From JAJFUG01 sp964386505 (GTDB lineage Bacteria; Gemmatimonadota; Glassbacteria; GWA2-58-10): a stretch of 5,646 nt of DNA. A program made the translations under genes and the position numbers. Within the stretch, counting starts at the first letter, position 1. Each line of letters begins with the position of its first letter. Below the pieces are notes generated by a model. The model saw only the letters and a program-made list of their open reading frames with translations, made no database searches and was not told where the DNA came from. The stretch lies in the NCBI GenBank assembly GCA_964386505.1, contig CAYLSM010000262.1:1-5646 (forward strand). Reading direction: 5' to 3'. Positions 1-5,646 of the stretch are shown one piece after another.

Positions 1-1608
1 ACCGTTCACCAGCACGTCCCGCACCCCGGTGGCGTACTGCATCGGCTGCTCGTAGGTGGAATGGTCGGTTACGGTCTGCGGGTCGAACACCACGATATCG
101 GCGAAATAACCGGGCTTCAGGAATCCCCGGCGCTCCAGGCGCAAGGTGGTCGCGGGCAGGCCGCTCATGCGGTGCACGGCCTCGGCCAGGCTGATAATCT
201 TCTCCTCGCGCACATACTTGCCCAGCACCCGGGCGAAAGTCCCGTAGGCCCGCGGATGCGCGCTGGCCTTGAGGAACACACCCTCCGGGGCCGAGCTTTC
301 GGCATCCGAGCCGAAACAGACCCAGGGCAGGCTGATCTTGCGCCGCACCTGTTCCTCGGACATCAGGAAAAACACCGCGCTCACCCGGCTGCCGTCACGC
401 AGCACCAGGTCCATGGCGGTTTCGGCCGGGTCGGTGCCGTTGCGTTTGGCCACCTCGGCCAGGCTCATGCCGGTCAGGGCCTTGAGCGAGTCGTTTTTCA
501 GGCCCACCAGCTTGATATTCCCGGCCCCGGCCAGGTAGAAAAAGTTCTCCCAGCCCTCGCCCGGCTCGTTCATCTCACGGCGCAGACGCTCGCGGACCGC
601 CGGGTCCTGAAGGCGTTTCACCCAGGCCTCGAACCCGCCCTCCTGCACCCATGTGGGCATTACCGCATACAGGCCGGTCTCGGCCGCGGTGTAGGGGTAG
701 ATATCCGCTGTCACGGGCAGGCCCTCGGCGCGGGCGGCCTCCACCTTGGCTATGGCCTGCTCCAGCTTGTCCCAGTTGACCTGTCCCGCGGCCTTGAAAT
801 GGTAGATTTCGCTGCGCGCCCCGGAGCGGCGGGCGATTTCCAGGAACTCGTCCAGGGCCTCCAGGAAACGGTTGCCCTCGGAGCGGATGTGCGAGATGTA
901 GATTCCGCCGTACTGGGCCGAGACCGAGGCCAGGGCGGTAAGCTCCTCGGTGGTCGAATAGGAGCCGGGCATGTAGATAAGGGCCGAGGCCACTCCCAGC
1001 GCGCCCTCGGACATGGCCTGGGCGGTTATCTCCTTCATCCGTTCCAGCTCATCGGGTGTGGGCGGACGGTTCTCGTAGCCGATCACATTCACCCGCGGAG
1101 TGGCCGCGCCCAGGAACGAGGCCACGTTGGTCGACACGCCGCGCCGCTCCAGATAGTCCAGGAACTGGCCCAGAGTGTTCCATTCTATGTCGTAGCGGAT
1201 ATCGCCCTGACGCTCCAGTTTCTCCTGCTTCATCTTCTCGTTCAGCGGCCCCATGGACTCGCCCTCGCCCATCACCTCCAGGGTCACCCCCTGGCGGATG
1301 TCGCTCTGGCTGCGTCCGTCCTCGATCAGAGCATCCTGCGCCCAGCTTATTATGTTGATAAAACCCGGGCAGACCGCCAGCCCGGCGGCGTCTATCTCTT
1401 TCACGCCCTTATAGCTGTCGCCAAGCTGGCCTATCGCCAGGATCGAGTCGCCGCGCAGGGCGATGTCGGCCACCACCGGCTCGCCACCTGCACCGTCGTA
1501 CACCGTGCCGCCGCGGATTACCAGGTCGGCTTCCACCGGTTCTTTGGAGCAGGCGCCAAACAGCGGGAGCAACAGCGGCAGGAGGGAAAGGAAAGCGGTG
1601 CTGCGCAT
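1..1608 (-). CDS. N-acyl-D-amino-acid deacylase-like amidohydrolase, predicted lipoprotein (partial, C-terminus cut off)
   Basis: Reading the minus strand from ATG 1608-1606 gives 536 codons, open to base 1, so the last part of the C-terminal beta domain is missing (I estimate a few dozen residues). Start: GGAGG at 1617-1621 lies 8 nt upstream. Residues 1-20 are a short basic start, a Leu-rich stretch and LFGAC. This looks like a lipoprotein signal with Cys20 as the lipidated residue, although Phe at -3 is not ideal. The mature part begins DLVIRGGTVYDGAG, typical of the amidohydrolase-3 / D-aminoacylase family. Family-like motifs follow: YISHIRSEG (His240), YHFKAAG (His270), a GSDAES segment (Asp435), and an end with LKPGYFADIVVFDP. 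The family hydrolyses the amide bond of N-acyl-D-amino acids. Oddity: the strand-1 motif expected as FIDxHxH reads FINIISW (residues 83-89), so both metal-binding His are absent. The Cys-containing GNCG segment reads GEGE (114-117). I recall related proteins sharing this variant. The family is fairly sure; substrate and activity are open. Confidence 0.88.
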   Translation of the reverse strand, partial: MRSTAFLSLLPLLLPLFGACSKEPVEADLVIRGGTVYDGAGGEPVVADIALRGDSILAIGQLGDSYKGVKEIDAAGLAVCPGFINIISWAQDALIEDGRSQSDIRQGVTLEVMGEGESMGPLNEKMKQEKLERQGDIRYDIEWNTLGQFLDYLERRGVSTNVASFLGAATPRVNVIGYENRPPTPDELERMKEITAQAMSEGALGVASALIYMPGSYSTTEELTALASVSAQYGGIYISHIRSEGNRFLEALDEFLEIARRSGARSEIYHFKAAGQVNWDKLEQAIAKVEAARAEGLPVTADIYPYTAAETGLYAVMPTWVQEGGFEAWVKRLQDPAVRERLRREMNEPGEGWENFFYLAGAGNIKLVGLKNDSLKALTGMSLAEVAKRNGTDPAETAMDLVLRDGSRVSAVFFLMSEEQVRRKISLPWVCFGSDAESSAPEGVFLKASAHPRAYGTFARVLGKYVREEKIISLAEAVHRMSGLPATTLRLERRGFLKPGYFADIVVFDPQTVTDHSTYEQPMQYATGVRDVLVNG

Positions 1609-1616
1609 GGCCTGAG

Positions 1617-1621
1617 CCTCC
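1617..1621 (-). promoter_or_regulatory. Shine-Dalgarno site of the amidohydrolase gene
   Basis: On the minus strand GGAGG lies 8 nt before ATG 1608. It is the best-placed purine-rich site and supports this start, which also keeps the hydrophobic signal segment. Confidence 0.7.
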
Positions 1622-1645
1622 GGGGAAGAGGGCCGAAAATGGGCC

Positions 1646-1674
1646 GGGGCAACTCCTCCGACCGGAACTGCCCC
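1646..1674. repeat. Inverted repeat in the leader of the amidohydrolase gene
   Basis: GGGGCA at 1646-1651 pairs with TGCCCC at 1669-1674, a perfect 6-bp G+C-rich stem around a 17-nt loop. It sits between the PBP stop and the amidohydrolase start and would form in RNA from either strand. No T-run follows on either side, so it is not a standard terminator. It could be a leader structure or chance in G+C-rich DNA. Confidence 0.35.
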
Positions 1675-1704
1675 GTGCGCTGATTATCCTTACATTTATT
1701 ACTC

Positions 1705-1725
1705 CGGCCCTGGCCATCCGGGCCG
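1705..1725. repeat. Inverted repeat just downstream of the PBP1A stop codon
   Basis: CGGCCC at 1705-1710 pairs with GGGCCG at 1720-1725, a perfect 6-bp stem with a 9-nt loop, beginning 7 nt past the PBP stop codon on the minus strand. Its place fits a 3' transcript-end hairpin, but what follows on the minus strand is GAGTAATAAATG, not a U-run. It may stabilise the 3' end or weakly terminate; read-through into the amidohydrolase gene remains possible. Confidence 0.35.
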
Positions 1726-1732
1726 CAGACAG

Positions 1733-3847
1733 CTACTGGGAGTAAATCGACGGCTTGTGCACGAAACACTCCTCGTTTTCGCCCGGCTCGGTCCCCACCT
1801 TGAAAATCTCGGTGTAGACCGACTGCGGCGGGCAGAACCGCGTGGCCAGCATCCCGCTGGCCTTGCAGATCAGCCGCGTGGTCAGTCCGTCCGACGGGCT
1901 GTCGAAATCACGCGGGGTCATTGTCTCGTAGGCCGCTTTCATGAACTCGGTCCAGATCGGCAGGGCCAGAAGGCTTCCCGTGCCGGTGTTCATTATACGC
2001 TGCGGGCGGTCGAACCCGACCCACACGCCGCAGACCAAGTCGGGGGTGTAGCCCACGAACCAGGCGTCCGTGTAGTTGTTGGTCGTGCCGGTTTTGCCGC
2101 CGGCCGGTACGGTGAATCCGGCCTGTCGCGCCCCGTAGCCCGTGCCGTGGTCCACCACGTCACGCATCATGCTCAGCACGATATAGGCGGTCTGGGGCGA
2201 AAGCGCCTCCTCGCGGTCCGGCTGGAACGAGCGCACCAGGTTGCCCCGGCTGTCGCGTATCTCGCGGATCGCGCGCGGGCCCACCCGCACTCCCAGGTTG
2301 GGGTAGGTGGTGTAGGCGCTCACCAGCTCGATCGGGTAGACATCCGCGCTGCCCACGGCCATCGACTCCACCGGCGGGATTTTCGAGGTGATCCCCATCC
2401 GACGGGCGTAGGCCGCCACGGTCTCGGCGCCCACGGTCATCAGGGTCTTGATCGCCACCAGGTTGACCGATTTCATCAGCGCGGTGCGAAGGGTGATCGG
2501 CCCCAGGAACTCGCCCTCGTAGTTGGAGGGCCGCCAGATCGTGCCGTCCGCCTGCGGGATCGAGATCGGCGAGTCCTCCACCACCTGGCAGGCCGGGATG
2601 CCGTTGTCGATGGCCGCGGTGTAGACAAAGGGTTTGAACGCGCTGCCCGGTTGCCGAAGGGCCTGAACGGAGCGGTTGAACTTGCTCTCCCAGTAGCTGC
2701 GCCCGCCGATCATCACCAGTATATCGCCGTCGGGCGGGTTCAGGGCCAGCATCGCGCCCTCCAGATAGTCCATGTTGGGCTGCTCGTTGTCCTTGATCCC
2801 GCCCTTCTCCAGGATTTTTGCGCGCGTCGGGTGGTTGAACGGACGGATATTGCCGGCCTCGATGTACTGGATGTGCTCCTCCAGAGCTTTCTCGGCGGCT
2901 TTCTGCATCCGCACGTCCAGCCCGGTGTAGACTTGCAGGCCCAGACGGTAGAGGTCCTCCTCGGCGTAGTCCTGCAACAGGAGCTGGCGCACGTAGTCCA
3001 CGAAATAGGGCGCCACCCACTCCCGCGAGCGGCCGCCCGACAGGTTGATCGGCAACGCCTTGACCGAGTCGGCCTGCGCCCGTCCCAGGCAGCCGGTCTC
3101 GACCATGCAGTCGAGCACCCAGTTGCGGCGCTCCCGGGCAGCGTCGATGTTGTTGAGCGGGCTGTTGCGGCTGGGCGCGTTGGGCAGCCCTGCCAGCACC
3201 GCGCTCTCGGCCAGGTCGATCTGGCTCACGTCCTTGCCGAAATAGGTCCGCGCCGCCTCCTGGATTCCCCAGGCCCCGCTGCCGAAATAGATCTGGTTGA
3301 AATAGCGCTCCAGGATTTCATCCTTGGTGTAGGCGCGCTCGATCTCCCAGGACAGAATCGCCTCGCGTATCTTGCGGCTGTAGGTGCGCTCGCGGTTCAG
3401 AAACAGCTCGCGGGCCAGCTGCTGGGTGATAGTCGAGCCGCCCTGCTGGATACTGTGGGTGAGCTGGTTGATATAGAACGCGCGGATCACGCCCCAGACA
3501 TCGATCCCCCAGTGGGTGTAGAACTTGCGGTCCTCCACCGACAGGAGCGCGTCCTTGAGGCTCTGCGGAATGCGGTCCAGCGAGACCGGCACCCGGCGCT
3601 CGGTGTAAAGCTCGGCCAGAAGGGTGCTGTCGCGGGCGAAAATGCGGGTGACCAGATTGGGCGGGTCCAGCTCCATCTTGGCGATCGAGGGCAGCCCGGC
3701 GCTGAAATACTTGAGCAGGCCCACGCCCATGCCCAGGCCGAAAAAGATCGTGATCGTGGCCACGAACAGCCCCACCCGGACCAGCGTCCCGAACCGAGGC
3801 GCGCCCTCGGCCCGCTCAGCCTTCTTTTTCCTTCTCACCGCGGCCAT
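1733..3847 (-). CDS. mrcA: Class A penicillin-binding protein (PBP1A type): peptidoglycan glycosyltransferase and DD-transpeptidase
   Basis: This 704-residue bifunctional enzyme polymerises lipid II into glycan strands and cross-links the stem peptides outside the cytoplasmic membrane. Residues 1-20 are a basic cytoplasmic tail and about 22-46 a single membrane anchor. A GT51 domain follows: SVEDRKFYTH with catalytic Glu105, QGGSTITQQLAREL (135-148), then KIREAILSWEIER and the LERYFNQIYFGSGAWG block (179-194). The transpeptidase has all three motifs: SxxK at Ser402-Lys405 (QPGSAFKP), SxN at Ser460-Asn462, and KTGT at 585-588. The C-terminus carries a Cys-bearing tail (CKASGMLATRFCP, then EECFVH) common in the PBP1A family. 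It is shorter than E. coli PBP1a (about 850 residues) and has no long C-terminal extension. The start is fixed at 3847 because an in-frame TAG lies 3 nt upstream; the ribosome binding site is weak. It is divergent from tyrS and followed by the amidohydrolase after 124 bp. The function is near certain; the symbol follows E. coli naming. Confidence 0.97.
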   Translation of the reverse strand: MAAVRRKKKAERAEGAPRFGTLVRVGLFVATITIFFGLGMGVGLLKYFSAGLPSIAKMELDPPNLVTRIFARDSTLLAELYTERRVPVSLDRIPQSLKDALLSVEDRKFYTHWGIDVWGVIRAFYINQLTHSIQQGGSTITQQLARELFLNRERTYSRKIREAILSWEIERAYTKDEILERYFNQIYFGSGAWGIQEAARTYFGKDVSQIDLAESAVLAGLPNAPSRNSPLNNIDAARERRNWVLDCMVETGCLGRAQADSVKALPINLSGGRSREWVAPYFVDYVRQLLLQDYAEEDLYRLGLQVYTGLDVRMQKAAEKALEEHIQYIEAGNIRPFNHPTRAKILEKGGIKDNEQPNMDYLEGAMLALNPPDGDILVMIGGRSYWESKFNRSVQALRQPGSAFKPFVYTAAIDNGIPACQVVEDSPISIPQADGTIWRPSNYEGEFLGPITLRTALMKSVNLVAIKTLMTVGAETVAAYARRMGITSKIPPVESMAVGSADVYPIELVSAYTTYPNLGVRVGPRAIREIRDSRGNLVRSFQPDREEALSPQTAYIVLSMMRDVVDHGTGYGARQAGFTVPAGGKTGTTNNYTDAWFVGYTPDLVCGVWVGFDRPQRIMNTGTGSLLALPIWTEFMKAAYETMTPRDFDSPSDGLTTRLICKASGMLATRFCPPQSVYTEIFKVGTEPGENEECFVHKPSIYSQ

Positions 3848-3900
3848 CGCCTAATCCATTCTGTTGTTTCTTCCCCGTTTCCCCATGCTATAAAAAAAAT

Positions 3901-3929
3901 AAAATACAACTCTCGGCCTGCCGCCGCAA
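3901..3929 (-). promoter_or_regulatory. Candidate sigma70-type promoter for the PBP1A gene
   Basis: On the minus strand TTGCGG (3929-3924) and TATTTT (3906-3901) are separated by 17 nt. They match the consensus at 3/6 and 4/6 positions and would leave a leader of a few dozen nt before ATG 3847. The flanking DNA is A+T-rich, including an eight-A run at 3892-3899 on the plus strand. The match is modest and this is a proposal only. Confidence 0.3.
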
Positions 3930-3940
3930 GTTACGCGCCA

Positions 3941-3971
3941 AAGGCTCCAGGGCGGAACAGCCTTGATTTTT
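3941..3971 (+). terminator. Hairpin plus T-run upstream of tyrS (attenuator-like)
   Basis: AAGGCT (3941-3946) is perfectly complementary to AGCCTT (3959-3964). Inside, CC (3947-3948) can pair with GG (3954-3955), leaving an AAC bulge. Five Ts follow at 3967-3971 after GA. On the plus strand this looks like a short intrinsic terminator about 100 nt before the tyrS start. Because no gene points into it from the left, it could only act on a transcript starting within the divergent spacer, or block stray antisense transcription. The stem is short, so activity is uncertain. Confidence 0.35.
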
Positions 3972-3991
3972 AGCGGACGTTTTATTATTAA
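3963..3991 (+). promoter_or_regulatory. Candidate sigma70-type promoter for tyrS
   Basis: TTGATT (3963-3968) and TATTAA (3986-3991) are spaced by 17 nt, each matching 4/6 of the consensus, in the most A+T-rich part of the spacer. This would give a leader of roughly 75 nt. If this is the true promoter, the hairpin at 3941-3964 lies mostly outside the tyrS transcript. The two interpretations compete. Confidence 0.35.
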
Positions 3992-4071
3992 ATCTTGATT
4001 AATCTGTTTATTACGGCTTCGGATACGTTACTTTTTCAACGCTGCGCAGCCAACAGGAGCTCCCTCATAAA

Positions 4072-5289
4072 ATGGCCTTTCCGCCTCTTAACGAACAGAT
4101 GGACCTGATCCGCCGCGGCGCGGTTGAGATAATCTCCGAGGAGGAGCTGGAGCGCAAGGTCAGCCGAAGCCTCGGCACCGGCGTCCCCCTAACGATCAAG
4201 CAGGGATTCGATCCCACCGCCCCGGACATTCACCTCGGCCACACGGTCTCAATCCAGAAACTGCGCGACTTCCAGAGCCTCGGGCACCGCGTGGTGTTCC
4301 TGATCGGCGATTTCACCGCCATGATCGGCGACCCCACCGGGCGCAGCGAGACCCGCCGCACCATGACCCGCCAGGATGTCCTGGCCAATGCCGAGACCTA
4401 CAAGGAACAGGTGTTCAAGATCCTCGACCCGGCCGCCACGGTTGTGGATTTCAACAGCCGCTGGCTGGGTCAGCTTGGGGTGGAGGGGCTGATGCAGCTC
4501 ACCGGTCTGTACACCGTGGCCCGCATGCTGGAGAGGGATGATTTCGCCAAGCGTTACGCCGAGGGACGGCCCATCTCGATCCTCGAATTCCTCTACCCCC
4601 TGATGCAGGGTTATGATTCGGTGGCCCTCAAGTCGGATGTGGAGCTGGGCGGCACGGACCAGAAATTCAACCTTCTGGTGGGCCGCGATCTTCAGCGCGC
4701 CTGGAACCAGGAGCCGCAGGTGGTGCTGACCATGCCGCTTCTGGTGGGACTGGACGGCGTCCACAAGATGAGCAAGAGCCTGGGCAACTACATCGGGATC
4801 AACGAGCCGGCCGAGCAGATCTACGGCAAGGTGATGTCCATCCCGGATGAGATGATCTACACCTACTACGAGCTGGTGGCCGCCGCGCCCCTGGACAAGC
4901 TGCAGCGTATCAAGGCCGCCCTGGCCGATGGTTCCAACCCGCGCAACATCAAGCACGACCTGGCCCTGGATGTCACAGCGCTGTATCACGGCGCCCAGGC
5001 GGCTGACGCCGCGCGCGAGCATTTCGAGCGTGTGGTGGTGCGCAAGGAGCGTCCGGATGAGGTGGAGCTTCACAGCCTGCCCGCCGGGGGCGAGCCGCTC
5101 TGGCTGCCCGGGCTTCTGCGCGACTGCGGCCTGGTCAAAAGCTCCAGCGAGGCCGGGCGCATGATCTCCCAGGGCGCGGTGTTCGTGGATGACGTGAAAG
5201 TGGAAAGCGGCGATTTCAAGCTGCAGCCCGCGGGCGAGCATTTTGTACGGGTGGGAAAGCGGCGTTTCATCAAGGTGGTGTTCGAATAG
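4072..5289 (+). CDS. tyrS: Tyrosyl-tRNA synthetase
   Basis: This 405-residue cytosolic class I aminoacyl-tRNA synthetase activates tyrosine with ATP and charges tRNA-Tyr. The Rossmann catalytic domain shows the HIGH-type motif as HLGH (54-57, in FDPTAPDIHLGHT). Next come LIGDFTAMIGDPTGRS (77-92), the tyrosine-pocket region YPLMQGYDSVAL (175-186), GGTDQKFN (193-200) and the KMSKS loop at 232-236. A C-terminal S4 RNA-binding domain spans about 343-400 (LLRDCGLVKSSSEAGRMISQGAVFVDD). The length of about 400 and the segments DFTAMIGDP and YTVARMLERDDF fit the TyrZ-like branch rather than the E. coli TyrS branch. AGGAG at 4055-4059 lies 12 nt before ATG 4072, a rather long spacing. The sequence upstream of residue 10 (next Met) still resembles family N-termini, so I keep this start. 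The gene is complete, with all motifs intact. Confidence 0.97.
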   Translation: MAFPPLNEQMDLIRRGAVEIISEEELERKVSRSLGTGVPLTIKQGFDPTAPDIHLGHTVSIQKLRDFQSLGHRVVFLIGDFTAMIGDPTGRSETRRTMTRQDVLANAETYKEQVFKILDPAATVVDFNSRWLGQLGVEGLMQLTGLYTVARMLERDDFAKRYAEGRPISILEFLYPLMQGYDSVALKSDVELGGTDQKFNLLVGRDLQRAWNQEPQVVLTMPLLVGLDGVHKMSKSLGNYIGINEPAEQIYGKVMSIPDEMIYTYYELVAAAPLDKLQRIKAALADGSNPRNIKHDLALDVTALYHGAQAADAAREHFERVVVRKERPDEVELHSLPAGGEPLWLPGLLRDCGLVKSSSEAGRMISQGAVFVDDVKVESGDFKLQPAGEHFVRVGKRRFIKVVFE

Positions 5290-5320
5290 TATTCGGTAGC
5301 TGTGTGATCTGATGATTCAC

Positions 5321-5355
5321 TGTAGGGGCGCGGCGCGGCGTGCCGTTCCCATACA
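5321..5355. repeat. Imperfect palindrome, REP-like intergenic repeat
   Basis: The arms 5321-5334 (TGTAGGGGCGCGGC) and 5342-5355 (GCCGTTCCCATACA) form a 14-position stem with two mismatches and one G-U pair around a 7-nt loop. The TGTAGGGG...CCC.TACA layout resembles dispersed intergenic palindromes seen in several bacterial genomes. It begins 32 nt after the tyrS stop. No T-run follows, so it is not a canonical terminator, though it could protect or end the tyrS message. Only one copy lies in this window, so its repetitive nature is inference. Confidence 0.45.
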
Positions 5356-5363
5356 CCAAACAT

Positions 5364-5399
5364 GCGGCCGGGCAGAATCGGGCTGTACTCCGGCACCGC
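5364..5399. repeat. Second inverted repeat in the tyrS / radical SAM spacer
   Basis: GCGGCCGG (5364-5371) can pair with CCGG (5390-5393) and CCGC (5396-5399), with CA bulged out. A short inner helix, CAG (5373-5375) with CTG (5383-5385), is possible. A pyrimidine-rich stretch (CTTTGCTTCTTTC, 5403-5415) follows on the plus strand, loosely like a terminator tail but interrupted. Together with the neighbouring palindrome it may mark the end of the tyrS transcript. Confidence 0.3.
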
Positions 5400-5492
5400 T
5401 GGCTTTGCTTCTTTCGCCGAAACTAAAGGAGCAAACGAGATTGCAGTTTCTTATGGCTGTATAGGTACGACCGGTGTTCAGGGAGGTGTGGC

Positions 5493-5646
5493 ATGGGCAT
5501 GAAAGAGCGTCCGCTCCAGACAAAGATAATCTACGGCCCGGTGGACAGCCGCCGCCTGGGCCGCTCGCTGGGCGTCAATATCCTGCCCACGCAGTGGAAA
5601 GTCTGCACCTTCGACTGCCTCTACTGCCAGTACGGCTGGACCTGCT
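5493..5646 (+). CDS. Radical SAM protein, COG0731 (wyosine synthetase-like) type, N-terminal fragment
   Basis: Fifty-one codons are present before the window ends. The translation shows YGPVDSRRLGRSLGVN (14-29) followed by the radical SAM cluster motif CxxxCxxC as CTFDCLYC (Cys38, Cys42, Cys45), then QYGW. The SRRLG-SLG-N-LP-K-C-FDC-YCQ pattern is typical of bacterial proteins annotated with the COG0731 radical SAM group. These are related to archaeal TYW1 wyosine-tRNA enzymes, but their bacterial role is generally not established. The three Cys would bind a 4Fe-4S cluster that cleaves S-adenosylmethionine. Start: GGGAGG (5481-5486) is 6 nt before ATG 5493, better than 12 nt for the Met at codon 3, and an in-frame TAA at 5424-5426 bars a much longer version. 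The substrate cannot be told from this fragment. It lies 203 bp downstream of tyrS on the same strand. Confidence 0.88.
   Translation, partial: MGMKERPLQTKIIYGPVDSRRLGRSLGVNILPTQWKVCTFDCLYCQYGWTC

Noticed and set aside
61..1683. 540-codon plus-strand open frame opposite the amidohydrolase
   Set aside because: Its translation is rich in His, Gly, Ala and Arg, shows no family motif and has no matching ribosome site. The minus strand encodes a recognisable enzyme throughout. Long antisense frames are expected opposite genes with G/C-ending codons.
3949..3962. T-box riboswitch for tyrS
   Set aside because: The motif-like sequence differs at three positions, lies within the hairpin loop and 3' arm rather than in an alternative antiterminator, and there is too little room to its left for a full Stem I without running through the PBP1A promoter region. 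It is kept only as a hairpin observation.
1757..3973. 738-codon plus-strand open frame covering the whole PBP1A gene
   Set aside because: The opposite strand encodes a PBP with all catalytic motifs. The antisense product is low-information His/Gly/Arg/Val-rich sequence without domains, an artefact of codon bias.
3995..4027. Second TTGATT (3995) with GATACG (4022) as the tyrS promoter
   Set aside because: The spacing is 21 nt and the -10 match is poor; the pair at 3963/3986 has better spacing.
4249..5241. 330-codon minus-strand open frame inside tyrS
   Set aside because: The same composition artefact; tyrS has intact HLGH, KMSKS and S4 segments in the other frame.
5405..5433. TTGCTT at 5405 as a -35 box for the radical SAM gene
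   Set aside because: At 17 nt spacing the -10 position reads GGAGCA, which does not match; TATAGG at 5460 has no -35 at usable distance.
5317..5523. 68-codon minus-strand open frame across the spacer and the start of the radical SAM gene
   Set aside because: It overlaps the palindrome and the well-supported radical SAM start and shows no recognisable domain.

Overview
The window is G+C-rich bacterial DNA with three short, more A+T-rich or structured spacers. It holds four protein genes, two of them cut by the window edges. From left to right on the + strand these are: a minus-strand lipoprotein-like amidohydrolase of the N-acyl-D-amino-acid deacylase type (C-terminus cut off at base 1); a complete minus-strand class A penicillin-binding protein (PBP1A type); a complete plus-strand tyrosyl-tRNA synthetase; and the first 51 codons of a plus-strand radical SAM protein. 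No tRNA, rRNA, CRISPR array, insertion sequence or phage gene was seen.

The class A PBP and the predicted lipoprotein signal suggest a cell with a peptidoglycan wall, most likely a Gram-negative. Shine-Dalgarno sites are clear for the amidohydrolase and radical SAM genes, weaker or longer-spaced for tyrS, and barely visible for the PBP. Codon use is strongly G/C-ending, although ATA is still used for Ile in several places. The sequence alone does not fix the phylum. My impression is an environmental, possibly uncultivated lineage, and that is inference only.

Layout: the PBP gene and tyrS are transcribed divergently from an A+T-rich spacer (3848-4071). That spacer contains candidate promoters for both genes and, on the tyrS strand, a hairpin followed by five Ts that looks like a small attenuator. 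The PBP gene is followed after 124 bp by the amidohydrolase on the same strand. That gap has two inverted repeats but no convincing intrinsic terminator, so read-through is possible. tyrS is followed by a 203-bp spacer (5290-5492) with an imperfect 35-bp palindrome resembling dispersed intergenic repeats, a second hairpin and a possible seven-codon leader ORF. The radical SAM gene then starts behind a good ribosome binding site.

Functionally this is mostly housekeeping sequence: cell-wall polymerisation and cross-linking (PBP1A) and translation (TyrRS). The less ordinary parts are the amidohydrolase, which lacks the hallmark HxH metal motif of its superfamily, and the structured spacers. I found no multi-gene system that looks undescribed.
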